A stretch of DNA of 64,000 nt, from assembly GCF_024397915.1 (NCBI RefSeq), contig NZ_CP073347.1:4526001-4590000 (forward strand), read 5' to 3'. Under the pieces are notes generated by a model. The model was not told the origin of the DNA and ran no database searches. It saw only the letters and a list, made by a program, of their open reading frames with translations. Source of the stretch: Marinobacterium rhizophilum. GTDB lineage: Bacteria; Pseudomonadota; Gammaproteobacteria; Pseudomonadales; Balneatricaceae. Below, one piece after another: positions 1 to 8,354 of the stretch. Within the stretch, counting starts at the first letter, position 1; every line of letters starts with the position of its first letter. The position numbers were made by a program, and so were the translations under genes.

Positions 1-34
1 TTTTTTGTTGTACCAACCCAGATCTGAGCTTGCC

Positions 35-78
35 ACCCTGTGCCGGGGAGGTCACGGCACAGGGTTAGTTTTTTCTGT
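35..78 (+). terminator. Rho-independent terminator upstream of the ABC permease
   Basis: An 11-bp perfect stem (35-45 pairing with 55-65) with a 9-nt loop is followed within two bases by a run of six T. It lies directly before the first permease gene. In oligopeptide transporter operons the binding-protein gene often ends in a partial terminator, so this probably closes an upstream binding-protein gene. That gene is outside the window, so this is inference. Confidence 0.8.
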
Positions 79-96
79 ATTCGGAGTCCCGTTGCG

Positions 97-1278
97 ATGA
101 CCGATTTCCTTGCCAATACCTGGCTGTTATGGATTCTGCTGAGCGTTGCGGCAGTGCTGTTTTGGCGCAGCCGTAGCAGCCAGTATTTTCAGTATGTGTT
201 CAACCGTTACTTGCTTGCCCTGCTGACGTTGCTGATCGTGAGCGGCATTGTCTTTTCGTTGATGGAAGTGCTGCCGGGCGACTGTGCAGAAAAATACATC
301 GCCTATAAAAATACCCAGGGTGAAACCATTACCCAGGCAGATATCGATGCTGAACGCGCCCGCATGGGGCTGGATCGCTCTCTGGCGGTACGCTGGGGTA
401 GCTGGGTAACGGATCTGACGCTGCGTGGTGATTTGGGCTTTAGCTGCGCCAAGCGCCAGTCAGTGAATCTGGCGCTGGGTGAGCGTTTCTGGATGAGTTT
501 GGGGTTCTGTCTTGCCGGTTTGCTGTTTGCCTACCTGATTGCCGTACCTTTTGGCATCCTGTCGGCCTACATGATCAACAAGCCCTGGGTGGATACAAAC
601 CCGCAGCACAGCCCTCGTGAGCGTGCTTTCAACACCCTGGGCCTGGTCGTTAATAAAGTGCTGGACCTGGTGTTGCGCGTTGTCAGTTACCTGGGCCTGG
701 CGCTGCCCAACTTCCTGCTGGCCCTGACCATTATCCTGTTGTACGTCTTTGCCGGTGAGCCGATGCCAACCGGGCTGTATTCAGAGCAGTGGCGCACTGT
801 GCCCTGGTTCTCCGATGAGGGTTTCTCGTTCGGCAAGCTGAACGATTTTCTCGGCCATATCTGGCTACCGATTTTTGTCATTGGCTGGTCTGCCACGGCG
901 CTGCAGCTGCAAACCGTACGGGCACTGGTTGTGGATGAGTCCAACAAGCTTTACGTCGATGCCGCCAGGGCACGGGGGGTGCAGGGCGTGGCGCTCTGGG
1001 CCGGTTATCCGGTACGGCATTCAATCAGTCCCCTGTTTAACAGTGTAGGTTTTGATTTTCAGCGTATTTTCAACGACCTGCCGATTGTTGCCATGGTAAT
1101 AGGCCTGACCGACGCCGCGGCTCTGCTGATTGAAGCACTGTCCATGACCAATGATCAGGAACTGGCTGCCGCCATTCTGTTCCTGGTTGCACTGGTGGTT
1201 ATCAGCATGAACTTTGTAACCGACATAGTACTGGCGGCCATCGATCCGCGGGTGCGTAAAAGTGTACTGGGGAGTTAA
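97..1278 (+). CDS. Peptide-type ABC transporter permease (OppB/DppB family)
   Basis: This 393-aa inner-membrane protein should form half of the channel of a di/oligopeptide-type importer. It has an N-terminal membrane segment near residues 8-25, a second near 37-55 leading into a 'VLPGD' turn typical of OppB, and the coupling-loop (EAA) motif with 'DAARARG' near residues 286-293. The family is usually 300-340 aa; the extra length lies in the N-terminal helix and in a cytoplasmic loop near residues 165-190. The ATG at 97 is chosen because GGAG sits about ten bases upstream; an ATG at 40 lies inside the terminator hairpin. The next permease starts two bases after the stop. The substrate cannot be read from the sequence; peptides, opines and glycosides are all possible. 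Confidence 0.88.
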   Translation: MTDFLANTWLLWILLSVAAVLFWRSRSSQYFQYVFNRYLLALLTLLIVSGIVFSLMEVLPGDCAEKYIAYKNTQGETITQADIDAERARMGLDRSLAVRWGSWVTDLTLRGDLGFSCAKRQSVNLALGERFWMSLGFCLAGLLFAYLIAVPFGILSAYMINKPWVDTNPQHSPRERAFNTLGLVVNKVLDLVLRVVSYLGLALPNFLLALTIILLYVFAGEPMPTGLYSEQWRTVPWFSDEGFSFGKLNDFLGHIWLPIFVIGWSATALQLQTVRALVVDESNKLYVDAARARGVQGVALWAGYPVRHSISPLFNSVGFDFQRIFNDLPIVAMVIGLTDAAALLIEALSMTNDQELAAAILFLVALVVISMNFVTDIVLAAIDPRVRKSVLGS

Positions 1279-1280
1279 AA

Positions 1281-2528
1281 ATGCAGGCATTTTTAGCGCG
1301 TCTTGGCCGCAACAGAAAACCGGCCGATAGTGAAAATGACGCTTACTACACCGCCGGTCAACTGGCGCTCATCAAGGCCCGTTTCAGACACAAAACCAGC
1401 GGTATGGTGGCCGGCTGTATTCTGGCGACCTTTATCCTGCTGGGTTTTTTCGCGTCATTTTTCGCGCCGGTTGATCCGACCATTCGCGGTGCAGACGCGG
1501 AGTATCGTCGAGGTGCGCCGCAGCTGGTGTACTTCTGGGACGAAAATGGCTTTTCATGGCGCCCTTTTACCTACACCTATAGCAAGGAAAAAAAGCAGCT
1601 GGATCTCAAGGCGCTGGCCGGCGGTGATCTTAATGCACTGGATGCGCTGACCTCCAGCGGTGCCCTGAGCTCATCCAGTCAGAACAAGTTCACGGAGGAC
1701 AGGCAGCAGCGCCGGTATTTGCAGTTTTTCGTCAAGGGCTGGGAATACAGCCTGATCGACTTGAGCGTCGCCGGGCTGAATCTTGACCTGCGCTGGGACC
1801 GCCATCTGTTCGGCGTTGAACAGGGGCAAATCCACCTGATGGGCACCGATGAAGATGGCAAGGATGTGCTCAGCCGTACCCTGCATGCGATCTGGATCAC
1901 GGTCAGCATCGCTATCGTCGCACTGATCGTGAAACTGTTCACGTCGTTGCTGGTGGGGGGCGTCAGTGGCTACTTTGGTGGTCGCATTGACTCGGTTTTG
2001 ATGAGTATCACCGAAGCGGTGCGGGTCATTCCGTCAATACCGGTGTACCTGGCCTGCGCGGTTGCCCTGTCGCAGATGGATTTGACGTCGGTGCAGCGCT
2101 ATTTCGCCATTGCCGTCCTCATTGGTGCGCTGGACTTCGCCACCCTGGGGCGCCGTTTGCGTACCCATATTCTGATGGAGCGAAATCAGGATTATGTGCT
2201 GGCGGCACAGCTGTGTGGATCCAGCAGTTCGCGCATTATCTGGCGTCACCTGATCCCGAGTTTTACCAGTTACATTATCGTCGACACGCTGATCAACTTC
2301 CCGTACGTGATCCTGGCGGAAACAAGCCTGAGCTTCCTGGGCCTGGGGCTGACCGAGCCGGTGAACAGTCTTGGGGTCTTGCTGCAAAAAGCGCAGGACC
2401 CGGATATTCAGCAGAACATGATCTGGCAGTTCTTCCCGGTCGTGGTCTTTGTTGCCCTGATCATGGCGTTTGTTTTTGTGGGTGATGCATTGCGTGATGC
2501 GGCTGACCCTTACGCGGAGAAAAAATAG
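1281..2528 (+). CDS. Peptide-type ABC transporter permease (OppC/DppC family)
   Basis: Second channel subunit, 415 aa, partner of the preceding permease. A cytoplasmic N terminus is followed by a membrane helix near residues 40-60, then about 110 residues of predicted periplasmic sequence (roughly 65-175), then the MetI-type domain with the 'GTDEDGKDVLSR' entry motif of OppC and an EAA loop near residue 303. The family is normally 280-340 aa, and the excess is this periplasmic insertion. A GGGGAG ribosome site ends five bases before the ATG. The stop codon is followed one base later by the ATPase start, so the three genes are one translational unit. Confidence 0.88.
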   Translation: MQAFLARLGRNRKPADSENDAYYTAGQLALIKARFRHKTSGMVAGCILATFILLGFFASFFAPVDPTIRGADAEYRRGAPQLVYFWDENGFSWRPFTYTYSKEKKQLDLKALAGGDLNALDALTSSGALSSSSQNKFTEDRQQRRYLQFFVKGWEYSLIDLSVAGLNLDLRWDRHLFGVEQGQIHLMGTDEDGKDVLSRTLHAIWITVSIAIVALIVKLFTSLLVGGVSGYFGGRIDSVLMSITEAVRVIPSIPVYLACAVALSQMDLTSVQRYFAIAVLIGALDFATLGRRLRTHILMERNQDYVLAAQLCGSSSSRIIWRHLIPSFTSYIIVDTLINFPYVILAETSLSFLGLGLTEPVNSLGVLLQKAQDPDIQQNMIWQFFPVVVFVALIMAFVFVGDALRDAADPYAEKK

Positions 2529-2529
2529 C

Positions 2530-4245
2530 ATGATAATTCAGAGTCACTCGCGCAACCTGCTTGAAATCCGTGATCTGACCATCGACTTCAATACCGATGA
2601 GGGCCTGGTCCGGGCTGTTGATCAGGTCAGTCTTTCCATTCGGCCAGGTGAAGTCATGGGGCTGGTGGGTGAGAGCGGTTCCGGCAAGTCGATGACCGCC
2701 AAGAGCATTATGCAATTGACACCACGCAATGCGCTGATTCAGCAGCCCAGCCAGTTGCGCCTGCGACAGGATGATCAGGACATCGATATTCTGCGACTGC
2801 GGGGCAGGGACTTGCGCAAGGTCCGCGGCGGGCTGGTGTCGATGATCTTTCAGGAGCCGATGGCCAGCTTTGCACCGGCCATGCGCATTGGTGACCAGAT
2901 CATCGAAACCATGCAGATTCATCTGGGCTGCACTAGGGATCAGGCCCGGCGCTCGGGGATCGAGCTGTTTGAACGCGTTGGCATTACACAGCCGGAAAAG
3001 CGTTTCGATCAGTATGTATTTGAACTCTCTGGTGGCATGCGCCAGCGGGCGATGATCGCCATGGCACTCTCCACCCGGCCAAAGCTGCTGATCGCCGATG
3101 AACCGACAACAGCACTGGACGTTACCATTCAGGCGCAGGTGCTGGAGCTGATGCGCGAGCTGCGCGAACAGATGGGCATGGCAATGCTGTTTATCACCCA
3201 CGACCTTGGCGTCATTTCAAAAATTGCCGATAACGTTACGGTGATGCGCAAGGGGCAGGTGGTGGAAGCCGGCAGTACCCGACAGGTGCTGTTCAAGCCT
3301 GAACATGACTACACCAAACGCCTGCTGGATGCCTTGCCGCACCTGAATGACTTGCCGCCGGCACCGGCCCATACGCCGGCGCCATTGTTGAGCGTCAGGG
3401 ACTTGTCCATCACCTATCCCATTGCCGGCGGCGGGCGCAAGGCAGAGCTGTTTACGGCCGTTAAAAAAATGTCGCTCGATTTGCCAAGGGGGCAGATTAT
3501 CGGGCTGGTGGGGGAAAGTGGCTCCGGGAAAACGTCACTGGGCAAGGCATTGCTTGGGGCTGCACCGATTAGCAAGGGAAGCGTGCAATACCACGATAGC
3601 CCGGAGGAACTGCACTTTGGTGAGGGCCGGCGTCTGAAACGCAGGCACCTGTCAGCAACGGCACAGATGATATTCCAGGACCCGCACAGTTCGTTGAATC
3701 CACGCATGACGGTGAGGGATATCATTGCCGAACCGCTGGAGGCGATGAAACTGACACGAAATCGCGAAGAAACAGACCTGCGGGTGATCGAAGTGGCAAA
3801 GCGTTGCCATATCGATGTCGCGCACCTGCGCCGTTTCCCCCATGCCTTTTCCGGTGGCCAGCGTCAGCGGATCAGTATTGCCCGGGCGCTGGTATGCGAG
3901 CCCAAATTTATTGTTGCCGATGAGTCTGTGGCGGCGCTGGATGTGTCCATTCAGGCTGAAATACTGACACTGTTGAAACAGTTGCGTGAAGATCTTGGCC
4001 TGACCATTCTGTTTATCTCCCACGATCTAAGCGTCATTGCCAACCTCTGTGACCATGTGTGCGTGATGAAACAGGGTGAGCTGGTGGAGCAGGGCTCGGT
4101 GCGGCAAATATTCCTGGCTCCGCAGCAGCCCTACACGCGGCAGTTAATCGCATCAATCCCGCTGCTGGAGCAGCCTGGGGATATTTGCACGGATTTACCG
4201 CCTGCGATGGCAGAGCCCGTAACCATGATGGCGAAGAGTGCCTAG
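2530..4245 (+). CDS. Fused double ATPase of a peptide ABC importer (DppD-DppF type)
   Basis: A 571-aa cytoplasmic protein carrying two complete ABC cassettes that power the two upstream permeases. The first has a Walker A ('GESGSGKS') near residue 46, signature 'LSGGMRQR' near 167 and Walker B 'ADEPTTALD' near 189. The second has 'GESGSGKT' near 327, 'FSGGQRQR' near 441 and 'VADESVAALD' near 462. Each cassette is followed by the oligopeptide-transporter C-terminal extension ('HDYTKRLL', 'QPYTRQLI'), where DppD/F-type proteins carry their iron-sulfur or peptide-specific tail. Fusion of the two ATPases is common in this family (YejF, GsiA). The start at 2530 fits the family N terminus and the tight spacing after the permease stop. 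Confidence 0.92.
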   Translation: MIIQSHSRNLLEIRDLTIDFNTDEGLVRAVDQVSLSIRPGEVMGLVGESGSGKSMTAKSIMQLTPRNALIQQPSQLRLRQDDQDIDILRLRGRDLRKVRGGLVSMIFQEPMASFAPAMRIGDQIIETMQIHLGCTRDQARRSGIELFERVGITQPEKRFDQYVFELSGGMRQRAMIAMALSTRPKLLIADEPTTALDVTIQAQVLELMRELREQMGMAMLFITHDLGVISKIADNVTVMRKGQVVEAGSTRQVLFKPEHDYTKRLLDALPHLNDLPPAPAHTPAPLLSVRDLSITYPIAGGGRKAELFTAVKKMSLDLPRGQIIGLVGESGSGKTSLGKALLGAAPISKGSVQYHDSPEELHFGEGRRLKRRHLSATAQMIFQDPHSSLNPRMTVRDIIAEPLEAMKLTRNREETDLRVIEVAKRCHIDVAHLRRFPHAFSGGQRQRISIARALVCEPKFIVADESVAALDVSIQAEILTLLKQLREDLGLTILFISHDLSVIANLCDHVCVMKQGELVEQGSVRQIFLAPQQPYTRQLIASIPLLEQPGDICTDLPPAMAEPVTMMAKSA

Positions 4246-4246
4246 G

Positions 4247-5158
4247 ATGGACTACAGCCTGGCAGAAATACGGGCCTTCAATGCCGCGATTCAGTGCGGG
4301 AATTTTACCCGTGCAGCGCAACAGCTCAATGTGAGCCAGCCTGCGATTACCGCACAGATTCGCAAGCTGGAATCGCGTTTTGCCCATCCCTTGCTGGAGC
4401 GTTTCAGCAAAGGTATCTGTGCGACCGAATTGGGCCAGCAGCTTTATCGAATCACCTGCCAATACCAGGATTTGCAAGGTGCGATAGCCGTTTTGGCCAA
4501 TCCCGACACGCTGCCCGAGGATGTGACCCTGGGTGTTGCTACCGCATCTCCGCTGGTGTTCATGCCGCTGATTGCCGAGTTCAGTCGCATCTTCCCGGAT
4601 GTCACGCTGAAAATAACCACGGCGACAACAACACAATGCAAGCAGCTGGTGCACAGTCGCGAGGTGGATATTGGCCTGTTCCCGCAGCAGCTGGCCGAGC
4701 CTGGTGTATCACGCTTTGCCTTCACTTCCCATGGTTTGATGGCCGTGCTCAAGCACGATCACCCGCTGGCACAGCAGGCCGATATCAGCGTGCATCAATT
4801 GGCGGGTCAGCCACTTATTTTCTATAAACCCGAAGCCTGCACCCAGCAATTACTGGAAGTGCTGTTTCGCCACAACGGTTATAACCCGCAGGCCCAGGTA
4901 CGAGTGGATGGTCGCATGGATATGTGTGAAGCCGTGAGCTATGGCCTGGGAGTGGGTTTCTCCTTTGCCAAGGATATTCGCCCCGATAAGCGACTGCGTA
5001 TTCTGCCCGTGAGAGAAGCAGTGGATGAGGTGGTCGAACATGTGGTCTGGTTGAAAAACCGCAGTACGCTGCCCGGTATTCGCGATTTTATTCGCCTGGC
5101 GCTGGAGCAGAGTGGTTTTGGTATAGACCAGGATAGTGAGCAAGGGGAACTGGTATAG
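4247..5158 (+). CDS. LysR-family transcriptional regulator
   Basis: A 303-aa regulator with an N-terminal winged helix-turn-helix (residues about 4-62, 'FTRAAQQLNVSQPAITAQIRKLE') and a two-lobed effector-binding domain (about 88-300). It starts one base after the ATPase stop, with GAAGAG inside the end of the ATPase gene serving as ribosome site. It is therefore very likely co-transcribed with the transporter and controls it, perhaps sensing the transported compound. LysR genes are more usually divergent from their targets, so placement at the 3' end of the operon is slightly unusual. A GTG at 4238 is an alternative start. The effector is unknown. Confidence 0.92.
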   Translation: MDYSLAEIRAFNAAIQCGNFTRAAQQLNVSQPAITAQIRKLESRFAHPLLERFSKGICATELGQQLYRITCQYQDLQGAIAVLANPDTLPEDVTLGVATASPLVFMPLIAEFSRIFPDVTLKITTATTTQCKQLVHSREVDIGLFPQQLAEPGVSRFAFTSHGLMAVLKHDHPLAQQADISVHQLAGQPLIFYKPEACTQQLLEVLFRHNGYNPQAQVRVDGRMDMCEAVSYGLGVGFSFAKDIRPDKRLRILPVREAVDEVVEHVVWLKNRSTLPGIRDFIRLALEQSGFGIDQDSEQGELV

Positions 5159-5185
5159 GCGCTGTTGGATGGCTCAGCGTCGCGT

Positions 5186-5704
5186 TCAGAGGCTGGTATC
5201 GTAGGCCTGGTATTCCACCTGGATGATCTCGTACCAGGCTTCACTGCCGTTGGGCTTTTGCAGTGACACTTCATCGCCGACCGATTTCTTCAGCAGCAGG
5301 CGTGCCAGCGGCGAGTCGACGCTGATGTAGCCCAGGGCCGCATCAATTTCATCGGCGCCGACGATGCGGTAGCGGTGCTGCCGGTCGTCCTCGTCGGCCA
5401 GCGTGACCCAGGCGCCAAAGAAAACACAGCTTTGATCCTCCGGAACCCGGTCAACCACCGTCATGTCATCCAGGCGCTTTGAGAGGTAGCGCACACGGCG
5501 GTCGATTTCGCGCAGCTGCTTCTTGCCATAGATGTACTCGGCGTTCTCGGAGCGATCACCCTGGGCGGCGGCTTCGCGTACCGATTCGGTAATAGCCGGG
5601 CGCTTGACGCGCCACAGGTATTTCAGCTCTTCGTTCAGCTTCTGATAGCCTTCGGCGGTGATATAGGAGGCGCTGCGCGGTTGTGCGGGTCGCCACCGGC
5701 TCAT
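5186..5704 (-). CDS. greB: Transcription elongation factor GreB
   Basis: A 172-aa protein that binds the RNA polymerase secondary channel and stimulates cleavage of backtracked transcripts. The N-terminal coiled coil includes 'EELKYLWRVKRP' and the tip acidic signature 'GDRSENAEY' (residues about 49-57), followed by 'KKQLREIDRRVRYL', which identifies GreB rather than GreA. The C-terminal FKBP-like domain has 'FFGAWVTL', 'RIVGADE' and 'SVDSPLARLLL'. Against about 158 aa in E. coli there is a short basic N-terminal extension. The start at 5704 gives this family-like length; a longer reading to 5980 has no matching residues. Confidence 0.93.
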   Translation of the reverse strand: MSRWRPAQPRSASYITAEGYQKLNEELKYLWRVKRPAITESVREAAAQGDRSENAEYIYGKKQLREIDRRVRYLSKRLDDMTVVDRVPEDQSCVFFGAWVTLADEDDRQHRYRIVGADEIDAALGYISVDSPLARLLLKKSVGDEVSLQKPNGSEAWYEIIQVEYQAYDTSL

Positions 5705-5831
5705 GCGAGCTTTCCTGGTGTGTTCAAGGCCTGTCCTCAGGTGCAATAGACTCAAGAGCCTGAGATTGTAGCCCGATGCGAGCTGAAAAGAGACTGCCTG
5801 ATGGCTGGAAATACAGAGGGTGTGCGTGTAA

Positions 5832-5855
5832 CGGCCCCGCAGCGCTGCGGGGCCG
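5832..5855. terminator. Perfect GC-rich palindrome after sorB
   Basis: A 24-bp perfect palindrome lies 19 bases beyond the sorB stop codon. It would form a very stable 12-bp hairpin in the transcript. There is no T-run on either side, so it is either a processing or stabilising hairpin or a weak terminator for the sorAB transcript, separating it from greB. Confidence 0.5.
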
Positions 5856-5873
5856 GCTGAAAGGCGGCGGCAG

Positions 5874-6188
5874 TTACTGACGGCTGGCGGTGGCCACGTA
5901 GTGCGCCACGGCCTTGATCTGCTCGGCTGACAGCAATTCTTCGAAGGCCGGCATGATGCCCACGCCGCCGCTGACGGCATTGCTCACCTGTTCGGCGGTG
6001 GGCTTGAGGTCATCCAGCTTGGGGCCGATTGCACCGCTGGAGCCGGCGTCATTCAGGGTATGGCAGACGGTGCAGGAAGGCTGGGCCTGCTGCTGGAAAA
6101 CTTCCTTGCCCTGATCGAACAGTTCATCGGCCAGGATGGGACCGGACATCAGGCTGGCACAGGTGGCCAGGGTCAATATCATGCGCAT
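5874..6188 (-). CDS. sorB: Periplasmic monoheme cytochrome c, sulfite dehydrogenase subunit SorB
   Basis: A 104-aa exported cytochrome. Residues 1-20 are a signal peptide ending 'PILA', and the mature part has one heme site 'CTVCH' near residue 39. A downstream Met in 'GIMPAF' (near 78) is a candidate sixth iron ligand. It lies 68 bases behind sorA on the same strand. In characterised SorAB enzymes the small cytochrome takes electrons from the molybdenum subunit and hands them to the respiratory chain. The assignment rests on this neighbourhood: the cytochrome alone could be any small class I cytochrome c. A second ATG two codons in is an equally plausible start. Confidence 0.82.
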   Translation of the reverse strand: MRMILTLATCASLMSGPILADELFDQGKEVFQQQAQPSCTVCHTLNDAGSSGAIGPKLDDLKPTAEQVSNAVSGGVGIMPAFEELLSAEQIKAVAHYVATASRQ

Positions 6189-6256
6189 GCTTGGGGTACT
6201 CGGTTTGCTGCTTGAAGTCGCCGCAGCCCCCGGTGGAGTGCTGCGGCTGTGGATAC

Positions 6257-7486
6257 TTAGCTGACGGTCAGGGTGACGCCGTGGTCGCTCCAGCTGGTAT
6301 TGCCGTAACCGCGTTCGTTCTCGGTGCGGTTCTGTGGCTGGATGTTGCCCTGGGCATCGGTCGCGCGGCTGACGATACGGTATTCACCCGGCGCCAGGTC
6401 GACTGAAAGCGCGAACGGGCGCCAGGCAAAGCGGCCCATGTCCGGGCCGAGCAGCTGCGCGTCGAGCCAGGTTTTGCCGCCATCAACGGAGACTTCCACC
6501 TTGTCGAGCGGGTTGTTGCCACCAAAGGCAACGCCGTGAATCCTGCTGTGACCCTGGCGGGTTTTTTCCAGCGGTGCAGTCACCCAGGACTTGACCGGCA
6601 TTTCCCACATGGACGGCTGGTCCGGAGCGCCCTTAACACCCACATCGCGGATACGGTAGCCAGAGGCCTGTATCTTGGCGTCGGTCTGGCTTTCGGTGAA
6701 GGCCACCTGCTTGACGTATTTCACGTTGTTGACGCCGTAGTAGCCAGGAATAACCAGGCGCAGCGGGCCGCCGTGGGTCAGGGGCAGGGCTTCGTCGTTG
6801 AGCTCCCAGGCCAGTATCGCCTGGTCCAGTGCACGGGTGGGAATGGAGCGCTCGACCATGATGGTTTTCGGGTCCAGGCCCGCCGGCAGGGCTTCACCGC
6901 CCGTACCGGTGATGTATTCCATGCCTTCCTTAACGCCGCCGAGTTGTGCCACCACGTCACGCAGGGGAACACCGGTCCAGACCACGCAGCCGGCGGCACC
7001 GGTGCCCCACTGGGTACCGCCCGGGCCATGGGTAAAGAACTGGCGGCCATTGCCGGAGCACTGCAGTACCGCGGTCACGGATTCAATACCGATTTCTTTC
7101 AGTTCGGCAAGCGTGAGGGTGGCCGGGTTGTTAACGCCTTCGATACGCACTTCCCAGGCATCGCGATCTGCGACAATTTCCGCGCCCGGAGCCGGCAGGT
7201 TGTTGCGTACGTACAGGTGCTTGCTGGGCGTGACCACGCCGCTGCCGATGGCGCCACGCCGGGTTTCCAGGGTGTTGGCGCTGTGCACGATAACGGCGCT
7301 TTCGTCTTTCCAGTTGGCATAGTCGGGCAGGGCGGACTTGGGCGCTTCGGCAGTGGCAGCACGGGACAGGGGGGCAAGCCCCATCAGGCCAACCGAGGCC
7401 AGGGCGCTGGTGCTTCCCACCAGCAAACTGCGACGGCTAAGGCGGGTTTGCGTTGTGTTGTCGGTGTTTTTCTTGGAGGTCGACAT
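6257..7486 (-). CDS. sorA: Sulfite dehydrogenase molybdopterin subunit SorA (SoxC/SUOX family)
   Basis: A 409-aa enzyme of the sulfite oxidase family that oxidises sulfite to sulfate in the periplasm. The N terminus carries a twin-arginine signal ('SRRSLLVG', residues 18-25, ending near 'RAATA'), as expected for a cofactor-loaded export substrate. The molybdenum-ligating cysteine is in 'LQCSGNGR' (near residue 143), followed by 'GAAGCVVWTG' and 'HGGPLRLVIPGYYG', all core features. The last 110 residues form the Ig-like dimerisation domain ('VEVSVDGGKTW'). The adjacent cytochrome suggests SorA rather than the SoxC of the Sox complex. It lies downstream of an anti-sigma gene on the same strand. 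Confidence 0.9.
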   Translation of the reverse strand: MSTSKKNTDNTTQTRLSRRSLLVGSTSALASVGLMGLAPLSRAATAEAPKSALPDYANWKDESAVIVHSANTLETRRGAIGSGVVTPSKHLYVRNNLPAPGAEIVADRDAWEVRIEGVNNPATLTLAELKEIGIESVTAVLQCSGNGRQFFTHGPGGTQWGTGAAGCVVWTGVPLRDVVAQLGGVKEGMEYITGTGGEALPAGLDPKTIMVERSIPTRALDQAILAWELNDEALPLTHGGPLRLVIPGYYGVNNVKYVKQVAFTESQTDAKIQASGYRIRDVGVKGAPDQPSMWEMPVKSWVTAPLEKTRQGHSRIHGVAFGGNNPLDKVEVSVDGGKTWLDAQLLGPDMGRFAWRPFALSVDLAPGEYRIVSRATDAQGNIQPQNRTENERGYGNTSWSDHGVTLTVS

Positions 7487-7513
7487 GGCTTTTCCTTGGT
7501 TGTTGGTCTCAGT

Positions 7514-7538
7514 GTCGAAGCGGATTCAGGGGTGTTCC
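7514..7538 (-). promoter_or_regulatory. Candidate ECF-type promoter for sorA
   Basis: Read on the minus strand, a GGAAC at 7538-7534 is followed after 16 bases by CGAC at 7517-7514. This resembles the -35/-10 pattern of ECF sigma promoters and would place the transcription start about 20 bases before sorA. A related GGGAATAA lies upstream of the sigma gene (9014-9007). Spacing and sequence are suggestive only. Confidence 0.3.
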
Positions 7539-7550
7539 AAAGTGCCCGCG

Positions 7551-8354
7551 TCAGAGGATAAATTCGCGCCGATGCGGCAGCGCATCGGCCGGTCCGACCA
7601 CGAGAAGCCCTGCCCCCTCAAGCGGCAGTGCCAGCACTTCCAGTGCTTGCGCCCGGATGCGGTAGTCGCCGAAATCGGCGATGGCCTGGCGTACATCGGG
7701 GTTGCGGTAAAACACGTTTTCGGTGATGCGGTACTCGATTATCAGGTGCTCGCCCCGTTGCAGCGCAAAGGCCTCGGCGGGTTCGCCGCCAACCCGGGTT
7801 TTCCAGCTGGCAACCAGTTTGCAGCCGGCCAGCCGGGCGGGCAGGTCCACCTCTGGGCGGGCGTTCTGTGGTGCCAGTGCCGCCTGGGGCAGGTTCTGAT
7901 ATTCCTGCAGTACGTCGTTCATCATGGGGATCTGCTTCGATGTCATGACGCCTGGCAGCAGCATGGCGGCGATGAGCACCAGCGCCAGGGCCCAGCCGGT
8001 GGCGCCGAAAACAAAGGGCTGAACCAAGCGTGCGGGCCAGGACGGGAGCCGTAGCCAGCGACGTCGGCCCGGTGCTGGGCGGGGCGGGGCGTTGTCGATC
8101 ACGGCATCGAGCCTGCGGTGCTGTTCGGATGACAGGCGCTGGGTCGCCACCTGCTGCAGTCGCAGGCTCAGGCTTTGCTGGCGCGCCACCTCGGCACGGC
8201 ACTCGTCGCAGCCGGCCAGGTGGGCTTCGAAGACAAGAGCCTGCTGCGGCTCCAGCTCGCCGTCGACGTAACCTGGCAGCCAGGTTTGCAGCTGCGAGTG
8301 CAGTTCCAACAGGCGTTCGTTCATGCGGTCGCCCTGGTTGTCAGATGGTGTCAT
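7551..8354 (-). CDS. Membrane anti-sigma factor with zinc-finger domain
   Basis: A 267-aa protein predicted to hold the adjacent ECF sigma factor inactive. The cytoplasmic N-terminal domain carries the zinc-binding anti-sigma motif H-x3-C-x2-C ('HLAGCDEC', about residues 45-52). One membrane helix lies near residues 125-145, and the rest is periplasmic, where a signal could be sensed. The ATG at 8354 overlaps the end of the sigma gene by 14 bases and has GGAG seven bases upstream, so translation is coupled; an ATG at 8324 is an alternative. Its position between the sigma gene and sorAB suggests the module controls sulfite oxidation or redox stress. Confidence 0.85.
   Translation of the reverse strand: MTPSDNQGDRMNERLLELHSQLQTWLPGYVDGELEPQQALVFEAHLAGCDECRAEVARQQSLSLRLQQVATQRLSSEQHRRLDAVIDNAPPRPAPGRRRWLRLPSWPARLVQPFVFGATGWALALVLIAAMLLPGVMTSKQIPMMNDVLQEYQNLPQAALAPQNARPEVDLPARLAGCKLVASWKTRVGGEPAEAFALQRGEHLIIEYRITENVFYRNPDVRQAIADFGDYRIRAQALEVLALPLEGAGLLVVGPADALPHRREFIL

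Noticed and set aside
6536..7561. A 341-codon open frame opposite sorA
   Set aside because: SorA has its Tat signal and molybdenum Cys; the opposite strand shows no family features.
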